Assembly (NCBI GenBank): GCA_022414725.1
Contig: CM039462.1
Location: forward strand, 39,346,376-39,410,375
Length of the DNA: 64,000 bases
Reading direction: 5' to 3'
Source: Microglena sp. YARC
Taxonomy: Eukaryota > Chlorophyta > Chlorophyceae > Chlamydomonadales > Chlamydomonadaceae
The notes beneath the pieces were generated by a model. The model searched no databases and was not told the origin of the DNA. It worked only from the letters and a program-made list of their open reading frames with translations. Both the position numbers and the translations under genes were made by a program. Position 1 is the stretch's first letter, and each line of letters starts with the position of its first letter. This document shows positions 20,231 through 29,502 of this stretch, piece after piece.

Positions 20231-21416
20231 TTAGGGAATAAACCATTTCATTATATTCCCTAAAGAGCCTGTGTTGACATACATTATAACTCGGTTTGTA
20301 TTGACGTATCGCCATATTTTCTGAATGGTTCTTGCTGCTCTACATCTACGTATGATATCGCAAATGTCTTGGGTAGATAACAACATATTGGGGTTTGAGC
20401 TCAACTCGTACCAATTCCATGGGTTATCGAGGTTTGCTACGACAACATCCCACGTGATATTGGGGTTTGCGCTCAATCCACGCCAATCCCATGGTTTGTC
20501 GGGGTTGGCTTTGATAATATCACATGGGATATGTACGGTTTTGCTGATCCAGTACCAATTCCATGGGTTGTCGGGGTAGGCTTGGATAATATCCCATGTG
20601 ATGTTGGGGTTTCTGCTGACCCAGTACCAAATCCATTTTTTGTTGGGGTTGGCTTGTATAATATCCCAAGTGATATTGGGGTTTGCGCTGATCCAGGTCC
20701 AATTCCATGGTTTTGTCGGGGTTGGATTGCACAATATCCCATGTGATATTGGGGTTTTCGCTGATCCAGTACCAATCCCATGGTTTCTCAGGGTTGGCTT
20801 GTACAACATCCCAAGTGATATTGGGGTTTGCGCTTATCCAGGTCCAATTCCATTGTTTATCTGGGTTGGATTGCACAATATCCCATTTGATATTGGGGTT
20901 TGCGCTCATAAAAAACCAATCCCATGGTTTATCAGGGTTGTCTTGTATAATCTCCCATGTGATGCTGGGGTTTGCGCTCAATCCACACCAGTTCCATGGT
21001 TTGTCGGGGTTGGCTTTGACAATAAACCATTTGATGCAAGGGTTTTTGCTGATATTATACCAATCCCATGGTTTATCTGGGTTGGTTTGTATAATATCCC
21101 ATGTGATATGTGGGTTTGCGCTCAATTCACGCCAGTCCCATTGTTTATCAGGGTTGGCTTTAATAACATCCCATATGAAATTTGGGTTTGCGCTCAATCC
21201 ACGCCAGTCCCATGGTTTATCTGGGTTGGCTTGTATAATATCCCATGTTATGAAGGGGTTTCTGCTGACCCCGTACCAATTCCATGGTTTGTCTGGATAG
21301 CATTCGATAACTTCACGCGTCAAACATGGATTATAACTCAATAACCACCAATCCCACTTGTGTTCCATACATTTGACCCGTCTCGAGATGTGGCTATTTA
21401 TTTCCGCTGTAATCAT
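20231..21416 (-). CDS. NPDKPWDW 24-residue repeat protein, copy 2
   Basis: The most intact copy. It starts near 21,416 (MITAEINSHISRRVKCMEHK) and holds about 13 repeats of the 24-residue unit (ANPDKPWDWRGLSANPNITW). A single frameshift near 20,720 splits it into two overlapping frames. The C-terminal end has the same IQ-like helix as the other copies (RCRAARTIQKIWRYVNTN) and stops at 20,231. At DNA level the repeats are 72 bp, so the array is prone to unequal exchange. Each unit keeps Asn-Pro pairs and Trp residues in fixed places, suggesting a solenoid fold. Function unknown. Confidence 0.85.
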
Positions 21417-21486
21417 AGTTTAATGGATTATCTCGTATAATATCCACGTGATGTTGGGGTTTGCGCTTATGTAAAAACCAAGCTAT

Positions 21487-21805
21487 TTATTTCGGTATTC
21501 GAAACCCATGTTGTCTGCCACGATGCGCAAGACGTTGGGTCCGTGAAAAAACGCTACACATGACATCATCCATGGCAGCTTGGTGCGGGCTCCTTGACAC
21601 CGTGAGCTTGCCGGGATGCTCAAACTCTTCATAAGATATCATAACGTTTTCGAACCCTGTGGAGTGCGACGTAGGTGTCGACAGTGTCCCGCCGTTTCGC
21701 GGAGGAGGCATGCATCTTATTGGACAGATTATACATGTGGCGGGAGAAAACGATTGGTATTAAAATGTCACATTCCAGCAAATCGGCATCTTCGGACATT
21801 GTCAT
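21487..21805 (-). CDS. Unrecognised small protein, one frameshift
   Basis: Starts at ATG 21,805 or 21,799 (MSEDADLLECDILIPIVF). It runs to KRRDTVDTYVALH in one frame, then continues as STGFENVMISYEEFEHPGKL and SPHQAAMDDVMCSVFSRTQR in the next, stopping at 21,487. About 105 residues, mixed composition, no known motif. Its ATG overlaps the stop of the gene upstream (ATGA), so the two are probably real neighbours in one transcription unit. Confidence 0.5.
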
Positions 21806-22083
21806 GGTTGAGAAGATTTGGGTACATTGCATGATTTGATTGCAAAATTCTGAAAGGCCATGGTTCCGTACAAAACGTTGTAGTCTGAAATGATTTGATC
21901 GAGGAGTTCAGGTTTGTTTTCGTTGTTTTGATACCATTTGATGAGCCGTTCGCAATTGATTTCAATATTTGGCGGATACTTGCCTGTTGAGTGTATCCAT
22001 TGCATGACAATGCATACAAGTTGTGTGTGGCAAGATTTTTGTCGATTGATGGAGGGTGTTGCAAAAACTTGAGTTATATCCAT
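21802..22083 (-). CDS. Unrecognised 93-residue protein
   Basis: Best start is ATG at 22,083 (MDITQVFATPSINRQKSC). An upstream in-frame ATG at 22,131 adds 16 residues. Contains NCERLIKWYQNNENKPELLD and SDYNVLYGTMAFQ, a plausible helical protein. Its stop overlaps the next ATG by ATGA. No family recognised. Confidence 0.5.
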   Translation of the reverse strand: MDITQVFATPSINRQKSCHTQLVCIVMQWIHSTGKYPPNIEINCERLIKWYQNNENKPELLDQIISDYNVLYGTMAFQNFAIKSCNVPKSSQP

Positions 22084-22438
22084 TTTAATATATGCATTAA
22101 TTAGCAAACAATAATACATTGTTTGACGCATTGTTTCTTATGCCTCGGTTGATAAACGGACCTCAAGGTGTACCGTACACTCCAGAAAGCGGTTTCATTT
22201 TAGTATTCCGTCGAGTGTAAAAGGATGTGGTCTCACTCCAAGGCCCCCCAAAATACTCACATCCCATGACTGATTTGAACTGTAAAATAAACACTCCAGT
22301 GTGACCGTACACAACAAGTTTCACGCCGAGTGTAAAGATTGATCGATTCCCTGTACTTAAACAGCCCCCTATTCTCCTCTTTTTGGAAAACCGCTAGTCA
22401 TCGGTGGTGGCTCATCAACCACCACCGCGAACGAGAAA

Positions 22439-22639
22439 ATGTCTTTGTCTTCGTCGGTGTCTTCTTCATCTTTCCACGTTGAGATGTTACCGTTCCCGTT
22501 GATCCGTTCCATCGCGACGCTCTGCGGCGAGACCGCAATTTTGTGCACCAACAAAGCCATCTGCGGCGGGTTCGCATGGCCGGATCGGCTGGAGCTCGCC
22601 ATTCGAGAGTCTGATCAAAAAGACACAGACGTTGGTTGA
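22439..22639 (+). CDS. Short F-box-like protein
   Basis: 66 residues, ATG at 22,439. After a Ser-rich leader, residues 16-45 form an F-box-like helix set (MLPFPLIRSIATLCGETAIL, then CTNKAICGGFAWP) resembling the F-box that opens the ankyrin protein next door (LPHDILDRIAIFS, CKTLCKRFYGWP). F-box proteins bind Skp1 and bring targets to SCF ubiquitin ligases. A protein with only the F-box could act as a competitor, which is inference. Convergent with the ankyrin gene, six bases apart. Confidence 0.5.
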   Translation: MSLSSSVSSSSFHVEMLPFPLIRSIATLCGETAILCTNKAICGGFAWPDRLELAIRESDQKDTDVG

Positions 22640-22645
22640 TTCAAC

Positions 22646-24235
22646 TCAGCTGTACTCGGCGCCAGCCGCATCTGAATCCATCAGCAACTTGCAGACATCT
22701 GCGTGACCTTCCTTCGCAGCCAGCCGCAATACCCAGCTGTTGACAGAGTTCGCCCGGGCCCTGAACTCAATTCCAGCAACCTCTGGATCCATGAGCAGCT
22801 TGCAGACATCTGCGTGACCTGCCTTGGCAGCCGCCCACAATGCCCTGCTGTCGAAAGTGTACGCCCTGGCCCTGAACTCAATTCCAGCCACCGCTGGATC
22901 CATTAGCAGCTTGCAGAGATCTGCGTGACCTACCTTCGCAGCCAGCCGCAAGGCCCAGCTGTTGACAGAGTTCGCCTGGGCCCTGAACTCAATTCCAGCA
23001 ACCTCTGGATCCATCAGCAGCTTGCAGACATCTGCGTGACCTGCCTTGGCAGCCTCACGCAAGGCCCTGCTGTCGCTAGAGTTCGCCTGGGCCCTGAACT
23101 CAATTCCAGCAACCTCTGGATCCATCAGCAGCTTGCAGACATCTGCGTGACCTGCCTTGGCAGCCTCACGCAAGGCCCTGCTGTCGCTAGAGTTCGCCTG
23201 GGCCCTGAACTCAAGTCCAGCCACCACTGGATCCATCAGCAGCTTGCAGACATCTGCGTGACCGTCCTTAGCAGCGGCCCACAAGGCCCAGCTGTCGCTT
23301 GTGTTCGCCCTACCCCTGTACTCTAGTCCAGCCACCTCTGGATCCATCAGCAGCTTGCAGACATCTGCGTTACCTTCCTTCGCAGCCGCACACAAGGCCC
23401 AGCTGTCTCTGGTGTTCGCCCTGGCCCTGAACTCAATTCCAGCCACCTCTGGATCCATCAGCATCTTGCAGACATCTGTGTGACCTGCCTTGGCAGCCGC
23501 CCACAAGGCACTGCTGTCGGTAGAGTTCGCCCGGGCCCTATACTCAAGTCCAGCCACCTCTGGATCCATGAGCAGCTTGCAGACATCTGCGTGACCTTCT
23601 CTAGCAGCGGCCCACAATGCCAAACTGTCGCTGGTGTTCGCCCTGGCCCTGAACTCAATTCCAGCCACCTCTGGATCCATCATCAGCTTGCAGACATCTG
23701 CGTGACCTTCCTTGGCAGCCGCCCACAAGGCACTGCTGTCGCTAGAGTTAGCCCGGGCCTTGAACTCAAGTCCAGCCACCGCTGGATCCATGAGAAGCTT
23801 GCAGACATCTGCGTGACCTTCATTGGCAGCCTCCAACAAGGCAAAGCTGTAGCTATAGTTCGCAAGGGCCCTGAACTCAAGTCCAGCAACCTCTGGATCC
23901 ATAAGCATCTTGCAGACATCGGCGTGACCGGCCTTGGCAGCCACATAGAGAAGCTTGTTTTCATTTTGGTTCGCCCTCAATTGTACGCCCTTAACCTGTA
24001 CAATAGGATTGGACACCAAGCATACTGCTAGAAGGTCGGTGCGCCCCCCTTTCGCCATCATCTCTCCAACTCGTTGTGGTGGTTGGATCAGTCCGGTAAG
24101 GGGCCATCCATAAAATCTTTTGCACAGAGTTTTACACACTAATACAATCTTTGGGTTGGAAGAGAATATGGCAATACGATCAAGAATGTCATGGGGAAGC
24201 GTTAGGATTAACGATGATCTCGTGTGCGAATGCAT
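22646..24235 (-). CDS. F-box / 12-ankyrin-repeat protein
   Basis: 529 residues, intact, ATG at 24,235. Residues 13-50 are an F-box (LPHDILDRIAIFSSNPKIVL, CKTLCKRFYGWPL). Twelve ankyrin-type repeats follow with an unusual regular length of 37 residues (111 bp). Each holds AAKEGHADVCKLLMDPEVAG and a longer loop, IEFRARANSxDSxAL. Normal ankyrin repeats are 33. In poxviruses the F-box is at the C-terminus after the ankyrins; here it is N-terminal, as in several amoebal and algal giant viruses. Expected role: adaptor choosing host proteins for ubiquitination. Repeats are nearly identical at DNA level, indicating recent expansion. Confidence 0.88.
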   Translation of the reverse strand: MHSHTRSSLILTLPHDILDRIAIFSSNPKIVLVCKTLCKRFYGWPLTGLIQPPQRVGEMMAKGGRTDLLAVCLVSNPIVQVKGVQLRANQNENKLLYVAAKAGHADVCKMLMDPEVAGLEFRALANYSYSFALLEAANEGHADVCKLLMDPAVAGLEFKARANSSDSSALWAAAKEGHADVCKLMMDPEVAGIEFRARANTSDSLALWAAAREGHADVCKLLMDPEVAGLEYRARANSTDSSALWAAAKAGHTDVCKMLMDPEVAGIEFRARANTRDSWALCAAAKEGNADVCKLLMDPEVAGLEYRGRANTSDSWALWAAAKDGHADVCKLLMDPVVAGLEFRAQANSSDSRALREAAKAGHADVCKLLMDPEVAGIEFRAQANSSDSRALREAAKAGHADVCKLLMDPEVAGIEFRAQANSVNSWALRLAAKVGHADLCKLLMDPAVAGIEFRARAYTFDSRALWAAAKAGHADVCKLLMDPEVAGIEFRARANSVNSWVLRLAAKEGHADVCKLLMDSDAAGAEYS

Positions 24236-24449
24236 GTTCTATAAACATGTGTGTACAATGCATGCAAGCGCACAGGATGGTCTATAGCCTTTTATAAAAT
24301 CCCAACTCATTATTTATTTATACTACCGAGGCCCATGCACCTCCCTTGTGACGCTTGCGCAAGTATTTATTCCCCCACTTATTGCAGTTCCTAGACCTCG
24401 GTGTTGTCCTCCTGCTCCATCATTTTAGTACGCACATGGCTGGCGGCTT

Positions 24450-25013
24450 CTACCAATATGCCCGCGCCATCCCAATTGCAATGATCCCTACAATACTGAC
24501 CACCAGGCCAAAACTGGTGCCTACGACGCCGTACTTGAACACCTCTCTAGAAAAAGCCGCCCCCTCGTAGCACCAGCTACCGAAGTGCTGACAGTTCATT
24601 CCCAACACATTGTAATCCGCCCTGCCGAGCTGCGAGCGTGCCCTTTTGACCACCTCCAACGGTGAGAAACGACACCTCGCATTCACAACCCGTGCAGAGC
24701 TGCCAACTACCAGGAACTCTGCCAGAGTAGTCTCGCTGATCAATCGCTTTCCATGGGTCTCTGACCCCGCATAGTGGATGACCTTGATGTCTGCTGCAGA
24801 GGAATACCTTTCTGGGGGGGCGCTCACAATGCCATCGTGCTCGAACTTGATGCCGATGGGGTTGACGCAATCAATATGCAGCCACATGCCAGCCTCGATG
24901 CTCGCCATGATCCGCCGACTGTAGTACCCATGGCAGACTTTTTCTGCGAGGGGTGGCAGACGCAACCAGGGGAAACATGTCAGCATATCTGACACGTGTG
25001 TTCGGCGCGCCAT
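24450..25013 (-). CDS. LRAT-domain (NlpC/P60-like) acyltransferase/phospholipase with C-terminal TM helix
   Basis: Two starts are possible, 25,013 (187 residues) or ATG at 24,908 (152 residues). The latter puts the His of EHDGIV at position 24, as in H-rev107-type members, and is preferred. Motifs: HDGIVSAPPERY (catalytic His strand), IKVIHYAG, then the helix CRFSPLEVVKRARSQLGRAD and the catalytic-Cys motif NVLGMNCQHFGSWC. A hydrophobic helix closes the protein (VVGTSFGLVVSIVGIIAIGM), giving the tail anchor usual for this family. LRAT/H-rev107 enzymes transfer or hydrolyse phospholipid acyl chains, and viral uses in membrane remodelling are known. The second His seen 12 residues on in H-rev107 is not at that spacing here. 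Confidence 0.75.
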   Translation of the reverse strand: MARRTHVSDMLTCFPWLRLPPLAEKVCHGYYSRRIMASIEAGMWLHIDCVNPIGIKFEHDGIVSAPPERYSSAADIKVIHYAGSETHGKRLISETTLAEFLVVGSSARVVNARCRFSPLEVVKRARSQLGRADYNVLGMNCQHFGSWCYEGAAFSREVFKYGVVGTSFGLVVSIVGIIAIGMARAYW

Positions 25014-25139
25014 GAAAATACGAGTGTAAACGTGGCATTTCTGCCACGTTTTTCGCGCGCCTCGAAGTCAGCGAAAGCCGCCTTGGTGTGTGTGAGGATG
25101 GATGGACGAACGTGGGGACGGTACGGGTCTGCGAAATCA

Positions 25140-25300
25140 CAGTGTGCTGTGACTCGACTCGACAGTTTCCGCCGTGATGCGAGAGGTCGCCATGTGATGT
25201 GACTCGACTCGACAGATGCCGCCGTCCTTGATGAGAGTGGTCGCCATGTGATGTGACTCGACTCGACAGATGCCGCCGTCCTTGATGAGAGTGGTCGGTC
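25140..25300. repeat. GACTCGACTCGAC repeat cluster 1
   Basis: Three to four copies of a unit of about 45-50 bp: TGTGACTCGACTCGACAG, then ATGCCGCCGTCCTTGATGAG or TTTCCGCCGTGATGCGAGAG, then GGTCGCCATGTGATG. The same unit forms larger arrays at 37,650-38,350, 38,630-38,950 and 41,820-42,200. Confidence 0.85.
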
Positions 25301-25384
25301 GGTCTCCGTTCCTCGAAACACGAGTGTAAACGTTGTTGTGAATCCTGTATATAATTCCCTTGTCCGATTGTACAAAAAGCAACC

Positions 25385-25594
25385 ATGCAGGAGTCGGAAC
25401 CATCCCAGCAAGTGAAGAACTACTACATCGATGTAAAACGCGAAGATGCAATTGCTGGATTGAATGGCCTGTTCGGAGTGTCACGCGAGGACTCAGGTGC
25501 ACGCCTGGTGGAGTACATGCCATCCCATGACCAACCAGGTCCCCCGCATGCAAAACACAAATACACAAAAACAAAAAAAATGGCGAAACTTTGA
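25385..25594 (+). CDS. Small ORF duplicated beside the second gap
   Basis: 69 residues from ATG at 25,385 (MQESEPSQQVKNYYIDVKRE), ending in a Lys-rich tail. A near-copy of the first 85 bases is at 32,911-33,000, where it runs into the N gap. No known domain. A TATA-like TGTATATAATT lies about 35 bases upstream (25,347). Confidence 0.45.
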   Translation: MQESEPSQQVKNYYIDVKREDAIAGLNGLFGVSREDSGARLVEYMPSHDQPGPPHAKHKYTKTKKMAKL

Positions 25595-25606
25595 CTGGTT
25601 CTCTTT

Positions 25607-26128
25607 TCACAGAGTTTGGGCGACTCGTGATAATTGTTCGGCACATCTAGCGAAATGTTTTTCAATCTTCTTCGCACGGATTGTTGGGAGATTGCCCTTT
25701 CGCTGCAGCCGTGCATTTGTATGGATGATGTACCTGTCGAAGACTTCTCCAAACATCTTCATGTTGTTGACCACAGTTTCCCTAATCAAAGCTTGAAAGC
25801 GATACATCGTTGTTTCAGGTGCACCCATGACGAAATAATCACATTCGTGTAACATCTTATCTGTGTAGGTGAATGTTATCATCGAATTCGCGCTCGATAT
25901 GGAACTGGCAAGTGTATTTTTGACTCCAACACAATACCCAGCTTGTAATAGTGACCAACAAGCCTCCTTCAATCGCTCCCGTAGAATTGGTATCAAAGTC
26001 TCAAGACTTGCCAAACTCATAATGGAATGGTTAAGAGATTTCGAGCATGATGCCAACCTGACACTGTCTGCAGGACCCAGTGCACATAATACTCCGTGCA
26101 ACACACTATATTGCAAAGTGTCGATCAT
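25607..26128 (-). CDS. Possible F-box-like protein of unknown function
   Basis: The frame opens at 26,377, but its first 80 codons cross a dispersed non-coding repeat (26,230-26,300). ATG at 26,128 is therefore the better start, giving 173 residues. The N-terminus LHGVLCALGPADSVRLASCS, KSLNHSI has the look of a degenerate F-box. The rest is helical with KNTLASSISSANSMITFTYT and a basic C-terminal helix (IRAKKIEKHFARCAEQL). No family assigned. The frame is intact. Confidence 0.55.
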   Translation of the reverse strand: MIDTLQYSVLHGVLCALGPADSVRLASCSKSLNHSIMSLASLETLIPILRERLKEACWSLLQAGYCVGVKNTLASSISSANSMITFTYTDKMLHECDYFVMGAPETTMYRFQALIRETVVNNMKMFGEVFDRYIIHTNARLQRKGNLPTIRAKKIEKHFARCAEQLSRVAQTL

Positions 26129-26375
26129 TGGACTTCTTCTTCCGTTTGGTCGATATGTCTCTACACTCGGTGGACGAACAAAATGAATCAACGTCTCCCC
26201 ATTTTTTTGGCCTGAACAAATGCATTGCACCACGTGGGGGGCGAATTCTGGTTTGTTCGGCGCATTGAATGAGTCGCAGTTGGACAGAGAGAGATTCGCG
26301 TGTGTAAGGCTGTGTGAGGCATGCGTCGTGACATCCGCCACCGTGCGTCCGTTATCCGAACATACATCCGTCGCC

Positions 26376-26895
26376 ATGCTTACGGATCGTCAGAAAGACA
26401 CTCTCACGATTCTATCTTTTGGTATTGTAAGCATCATATTAATTGTCAATATAGGAAATGCTCTGTTTTATCGCACGAATTGGAGCAATCACACACGAAG
26501 AAATAAAAACATAACAAATAATCAACCTAACCACACTTGCCAAGCCATAGATCCCGTAAGTGAACCAGAATACAACATGAGGGAAATAGCAAAACAGTCA
26601 ATTCTGCTTGAGGAACATCTACTCGTCAGAGACAAATACTGCGCCAGACTGTATCAAGAAACATTTCCTACACTGCATTGGTCTTGCTGAAGAAGCGGCG
26701 ATGCTGGTGTGTGGGAAAAAGCAAGAGAACCATTTACCATACTTAAACGAAGCAGGACCGTTTTACAAAGCCAAATTCAATGAATGGCTAATAAAATGCC
26801 CCATGTGGACTCAGGAAAGCGCGAACACGAGAGTGAAGATTGCAGGAGAAATAAGGGATTTCAGGAAAGCTATAGTGAACGTGTACGCATCATGA
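26376..26895 (+). CDS. Single-pass membrane protein, one frameshift
   Basis: ATG at 26,376 (MLTDRQKDTLTILSFGIVSI) with one TM helix at residues 10-30, then a polar Asn/His-rich linker. A helical region EIAKQSILLEEHLLVRDKYC follows. The frame slips near 26,660 and continues in the next frame as FLHCIGLAEEAAMLVCGKKQ to FRKAIVNVYAS. About 173 residues in all. Family unknown. The Cys-spaced C-terminal half outside the membrane may be the working part. Confidence 0.5.
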
Positions 26896-27275
26896 GCGTG
26901 ATTTTTTCAAGAACCTGTCCAGCTCGAAGCGGTTTCATTTTAGTATTTCGATGTCTGATCGCACACTCGAGGTTGGCTTACCTCTCGAATCGATGAGAGT
27001 GCTGTCTATGTAACCGCCACCGCTTGCTAAGACGAGCAGTTCCTCTGTCAAAAGAAACAATATGTTATTTGTAATTGAACAATAAAGATAAGCTTTAAGC
27101 GGATGTAGGCAAAGAAGAGTCAACATCAGACAACAAACAATGGACGGGGTAAACGATTCCAAAATGATCCTCTCCCTATTGTCAAGCAGAAGCCTGCTTG
27201 AGACAAGCGATGCGTGTGGGTGAGTCATCTGTTGGCGTGGATCTCCGCTTTGACTGCTTTTGCAGTGTAAGAAAC

Positions 27276-28706
27276 TTATTCGTAAAAGAGCATCCAACAG
27301 TGCATATCGTCGTCGCCGTTTACCCAACGGTGTTGAGGATACACGCATGCTAAGTAACCAATGCCAAAGTTAGTCATTGTGACCATGTGTGAGTAGCCGA
27401 AGCTGCTGCTCAAGAGGATGCGTATTCCCATAGCGGTGCTGATACGGTCGATACTTGGCTTGAAATCTACAGCAACTGTGCAGAGCCATATAATGAGTTG
27501 GGCACCAGGATGGTGCGCTCCATGTTGGTTGACCATTTCACACAACAAATTTGTAGCCGCCTGAATTTTCGCTTTACTTGTATCGCACACATGGTCGCAA
27601 AGTCTATTTTGCAGTCCATCCACGCCGTTTATGTCCACTAACCTACCACCACTATGCGAGGGCAGTGTCTGCGTGAGTGGTAGCACTGCTTCCGCAGGGA
27701 CATCCAAGGTAATCAATTCGCATAATATGCGTACCCTGTCATGAAGAGACTGGCGCATCCCCAATTGTCTCAGTGCATAATCGGGTAAATGAATAGAGCA
27801 TGGAGCAAGAAGCAGATCACGAGCAAGCTTACGCATTGGCGCGACAGCCATGTGCGGTTCAAGTGCTTTTGCCATGGCCTGGGCGTAAGCAGGCTCTGCT
27901 ATTGCTACACACAGCATCGTTTTTGAAATTGATGCAACAGTGGCCCCCGCTGTCTCATTGTCTAGCAGTATGGCAATCGCAGACCGAATAAAGAGATCCT
28001 CCACCCCTGCTGGCAGATGTGCTGTCGCTACACATTCATTAGCCACATGGATGAACACATCGATGCATGGTATGGGTATCTTAGCTGGTAGTTCTGCTAA
28101 AAGTCGAAACAGATTTCCAAGACCGTCTTGACTGAGTGCATCTATGACGGCAAGCATCTGGGACTGGGAACGAGTTGCAATGAAGAGACTGACCAGTCCC
28201 ACCAGATGACAGTGTTCCTGTGTACGCTCATTACATGTCCGAATGAACATGTCGGTGTACAGCTGGTGGAACTGTGGGCTGACCTTGTCGGTACCTATGC
28301 TGACCTGCCGACCACACGCATTAAGCGCAGCGCTCAGAAAGACGGTGGGCATGCTGGCGATCAAGCAAGCAACACCGTTCATGTCCAATGTAAGCTCAGT
28401 CGTAATGTCGTTGTAGTACTGTAGCATCCTCGCAACCCCCTTTGATGCTTTGCGCATAATCACAGGTGAAACAGCATACGGTGTGGCAGTCTCGAGCAAA
28501 ACTAGCAATGCCCTAGTAGCAGTCTTGAAATCACCGTGTCCAGAGCAGCGTCTAATCCTAGAAGAAGCTAGCATCAATCTGATATTCAGTGGTAGTAAGC
28601 AACCGCACATCCACATTGTGCAATTTGAGTGACAGGGATGACAACACGCCTTCTCTGCCAGCGTTGCAGAGGCCGCAGTTGACGCAATCAGTTCTAATAC
28701 CATCAT
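27276..28706 (-). CDS. Large helical-repeat (ARM/HEAT-like) protein, unknown function
   Basis: The open frame extends to 29,081, but the first 125 codons are translation of a tandem repeat. ATG at 28,706 (MMVLELIASTAASATLAEKA) is the likely start, giving 476 residues. The sequence is almost all amphipathic helices with recurring LL-x-L and A-x-x-LL patterns (FKTATRALLVLLETATPYAV, HLVGLVSLFIATRSQSQML, AGVEDLFIRSAIAILLDNET, AMAKALEPHMAVAPMRKLAR), as in ARM/HEAT solenoids. No catalytic motif is visible. A single unbroken frame of this length in this window supports it being functional. A scaffold or host-interaction role is inferred. Confidence 0.65.
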   Translation of the reverse strand: MMVLELIASTAASATLAEKACCHPCHSNCTMWMCGCLLPLNIRLMLASSRIRRCSGHGDFKTATRALLVLLETATPYAVSPVIMRKASKGVARMLQYYNDITTELTLDMNGVACLIASMPTVFLSAALNACGRQVSIGTDKVSPQFHQLYTDMFIRTCNERTQEHCHLVGLVSLFIATRSQSQMLAVIDALSQDGLGNLFRLLAELPAKIPIPCIDVFIHVANECVATAHLPAGVEDLFIRSAIAILLDNETAGATVASISKTMLCVAIAEPAYAQAMAKALEPHMAVAPMRKLARDLLLAPCSIHLPDYALRQLGMRQSLHDRVRILCELITLDVPAEAVLPLTQTLPSHSGGRLVDINGVDGLQNRLCDHVCDTSKAKIQAATNLLCEMVNQHGAHHPGAQLIIWLCTVAVDFKPSIDRISTAMGIRILLSSSFGYSHMVTMTNFGIGYLACVYPQHRWVNGDDDMHCWMLFYE

Positions 28707-28745
28707 GAACTTAGAACACTTTATGCACCTGAAAACAGCGAAACG

Positions 28746-28828
28746 AATCTCACACGAATCTCTCTCTATCGAACTTCGACTCATTCGATGCGCCGAACGA
28801 AAAACCAGAATTCGCCCCCCGTACAGAC
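28746..28828 (+). repeat. Dispersed 70-bp element, copy 2
   Basis: Contains CGAATCTCTCTCTATCGAAC, GACTCATTCGATGCGC and CCAGAATTCGCCCC. Copies with the same order lie at 26,230-26,300 (inverted) and 53,747-53,822. Confidence 0.8.
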
Positions 28829-28924
28829 AGCAGATAATCTCAAGGCGGGGTGATGTTGCCATCGCCGTATAAATGCATACCCGGGTTGTGCGGAACCTAG
28901 CGGCCTCCAGATAGTTGGTCTTGG

Positions 28925-29215
28925 CTGCATCCTGTACAGCTTGGGCTGACATGACATTGAGTGAGATGCCAGATGGTCTATCCTGGCTGCATCCTGTAAA
29001 GCTTGGGCTGACATGACATTGGAGTGAGATGCTAGATGGTCTATCTGGCTGCATTCTGTACAGCTTGGGCTGACATGACATTGGAGTGAGATGCCAGATG
29101 GTCTATCCTGGCTGGCATTCTGTACAGCTTGGGCTGACATGACATTGGAGTGAGATGCCAGATGCGTCTATCCTGGCTGCATCCTGTACCAGCTTGGGCT
29201 GACATGACAACGACT
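28925..29215. repeat. Tandem repeat, about 62 bp x 4.5
   Basis: Unit contains CATCCTGTACAGCTTGGGCT, GACATGACATTGGAGTGAG and ATGCCAGATGGTCTATCCTG. The upstream part of the long minus-strand frame is made from this array and is not counted as coding. Confidence 0.85.
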
Positions 29216-29502
29216 TGGGCCGTCCACTTCTTTTTTCGCCTTGATCCAGTCTTTTTCCAAGTAAGCGATGCTGTCACCTGCAAAGGTTGGAATGTGAGCA
29301 AGATGGCGGACATTTATTGGAATATGGTTCAAGGGATTCCGTATTTACGTCGAGTGCCAGTCCATGTAATTCGCTCACAATTTATGTACACTCAATCACA
29401 ATTTATGACTTGTAGAAGTCGCCCGCTCTTATACAGTTGCGTGACCAGCACCAGCGCATCAGCATTGTTTATAACAAATCCCCCCAGCTTATGAATTCTT
29501 TT

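Noticed and set aside
20598..21344. Plus-strand frames of up to 248 codons opposite the NPDKPWDW gene
   Set aside because: Antisense shadow of a 72-bp coding repeat, which keeps all frames open.
22703..24031. Plus-strand frames opposite the ankyrin gene
   Set aside because: Antisense of the 111-bp repeat; shadow only.
25137..25646. Minus-strand frame of 169 codons
   Set aside because: Largely a translation of the GACTCGAC repeat, giving RVESHHMATS-type strings.
26935..27348. Minus-strand frame of 137 codons
   Set aside because: It runs through the single hairpin and ends in the junction motif; composition does not look like a protein and it overlaps the likely 3' end of the helical-repeat gene.
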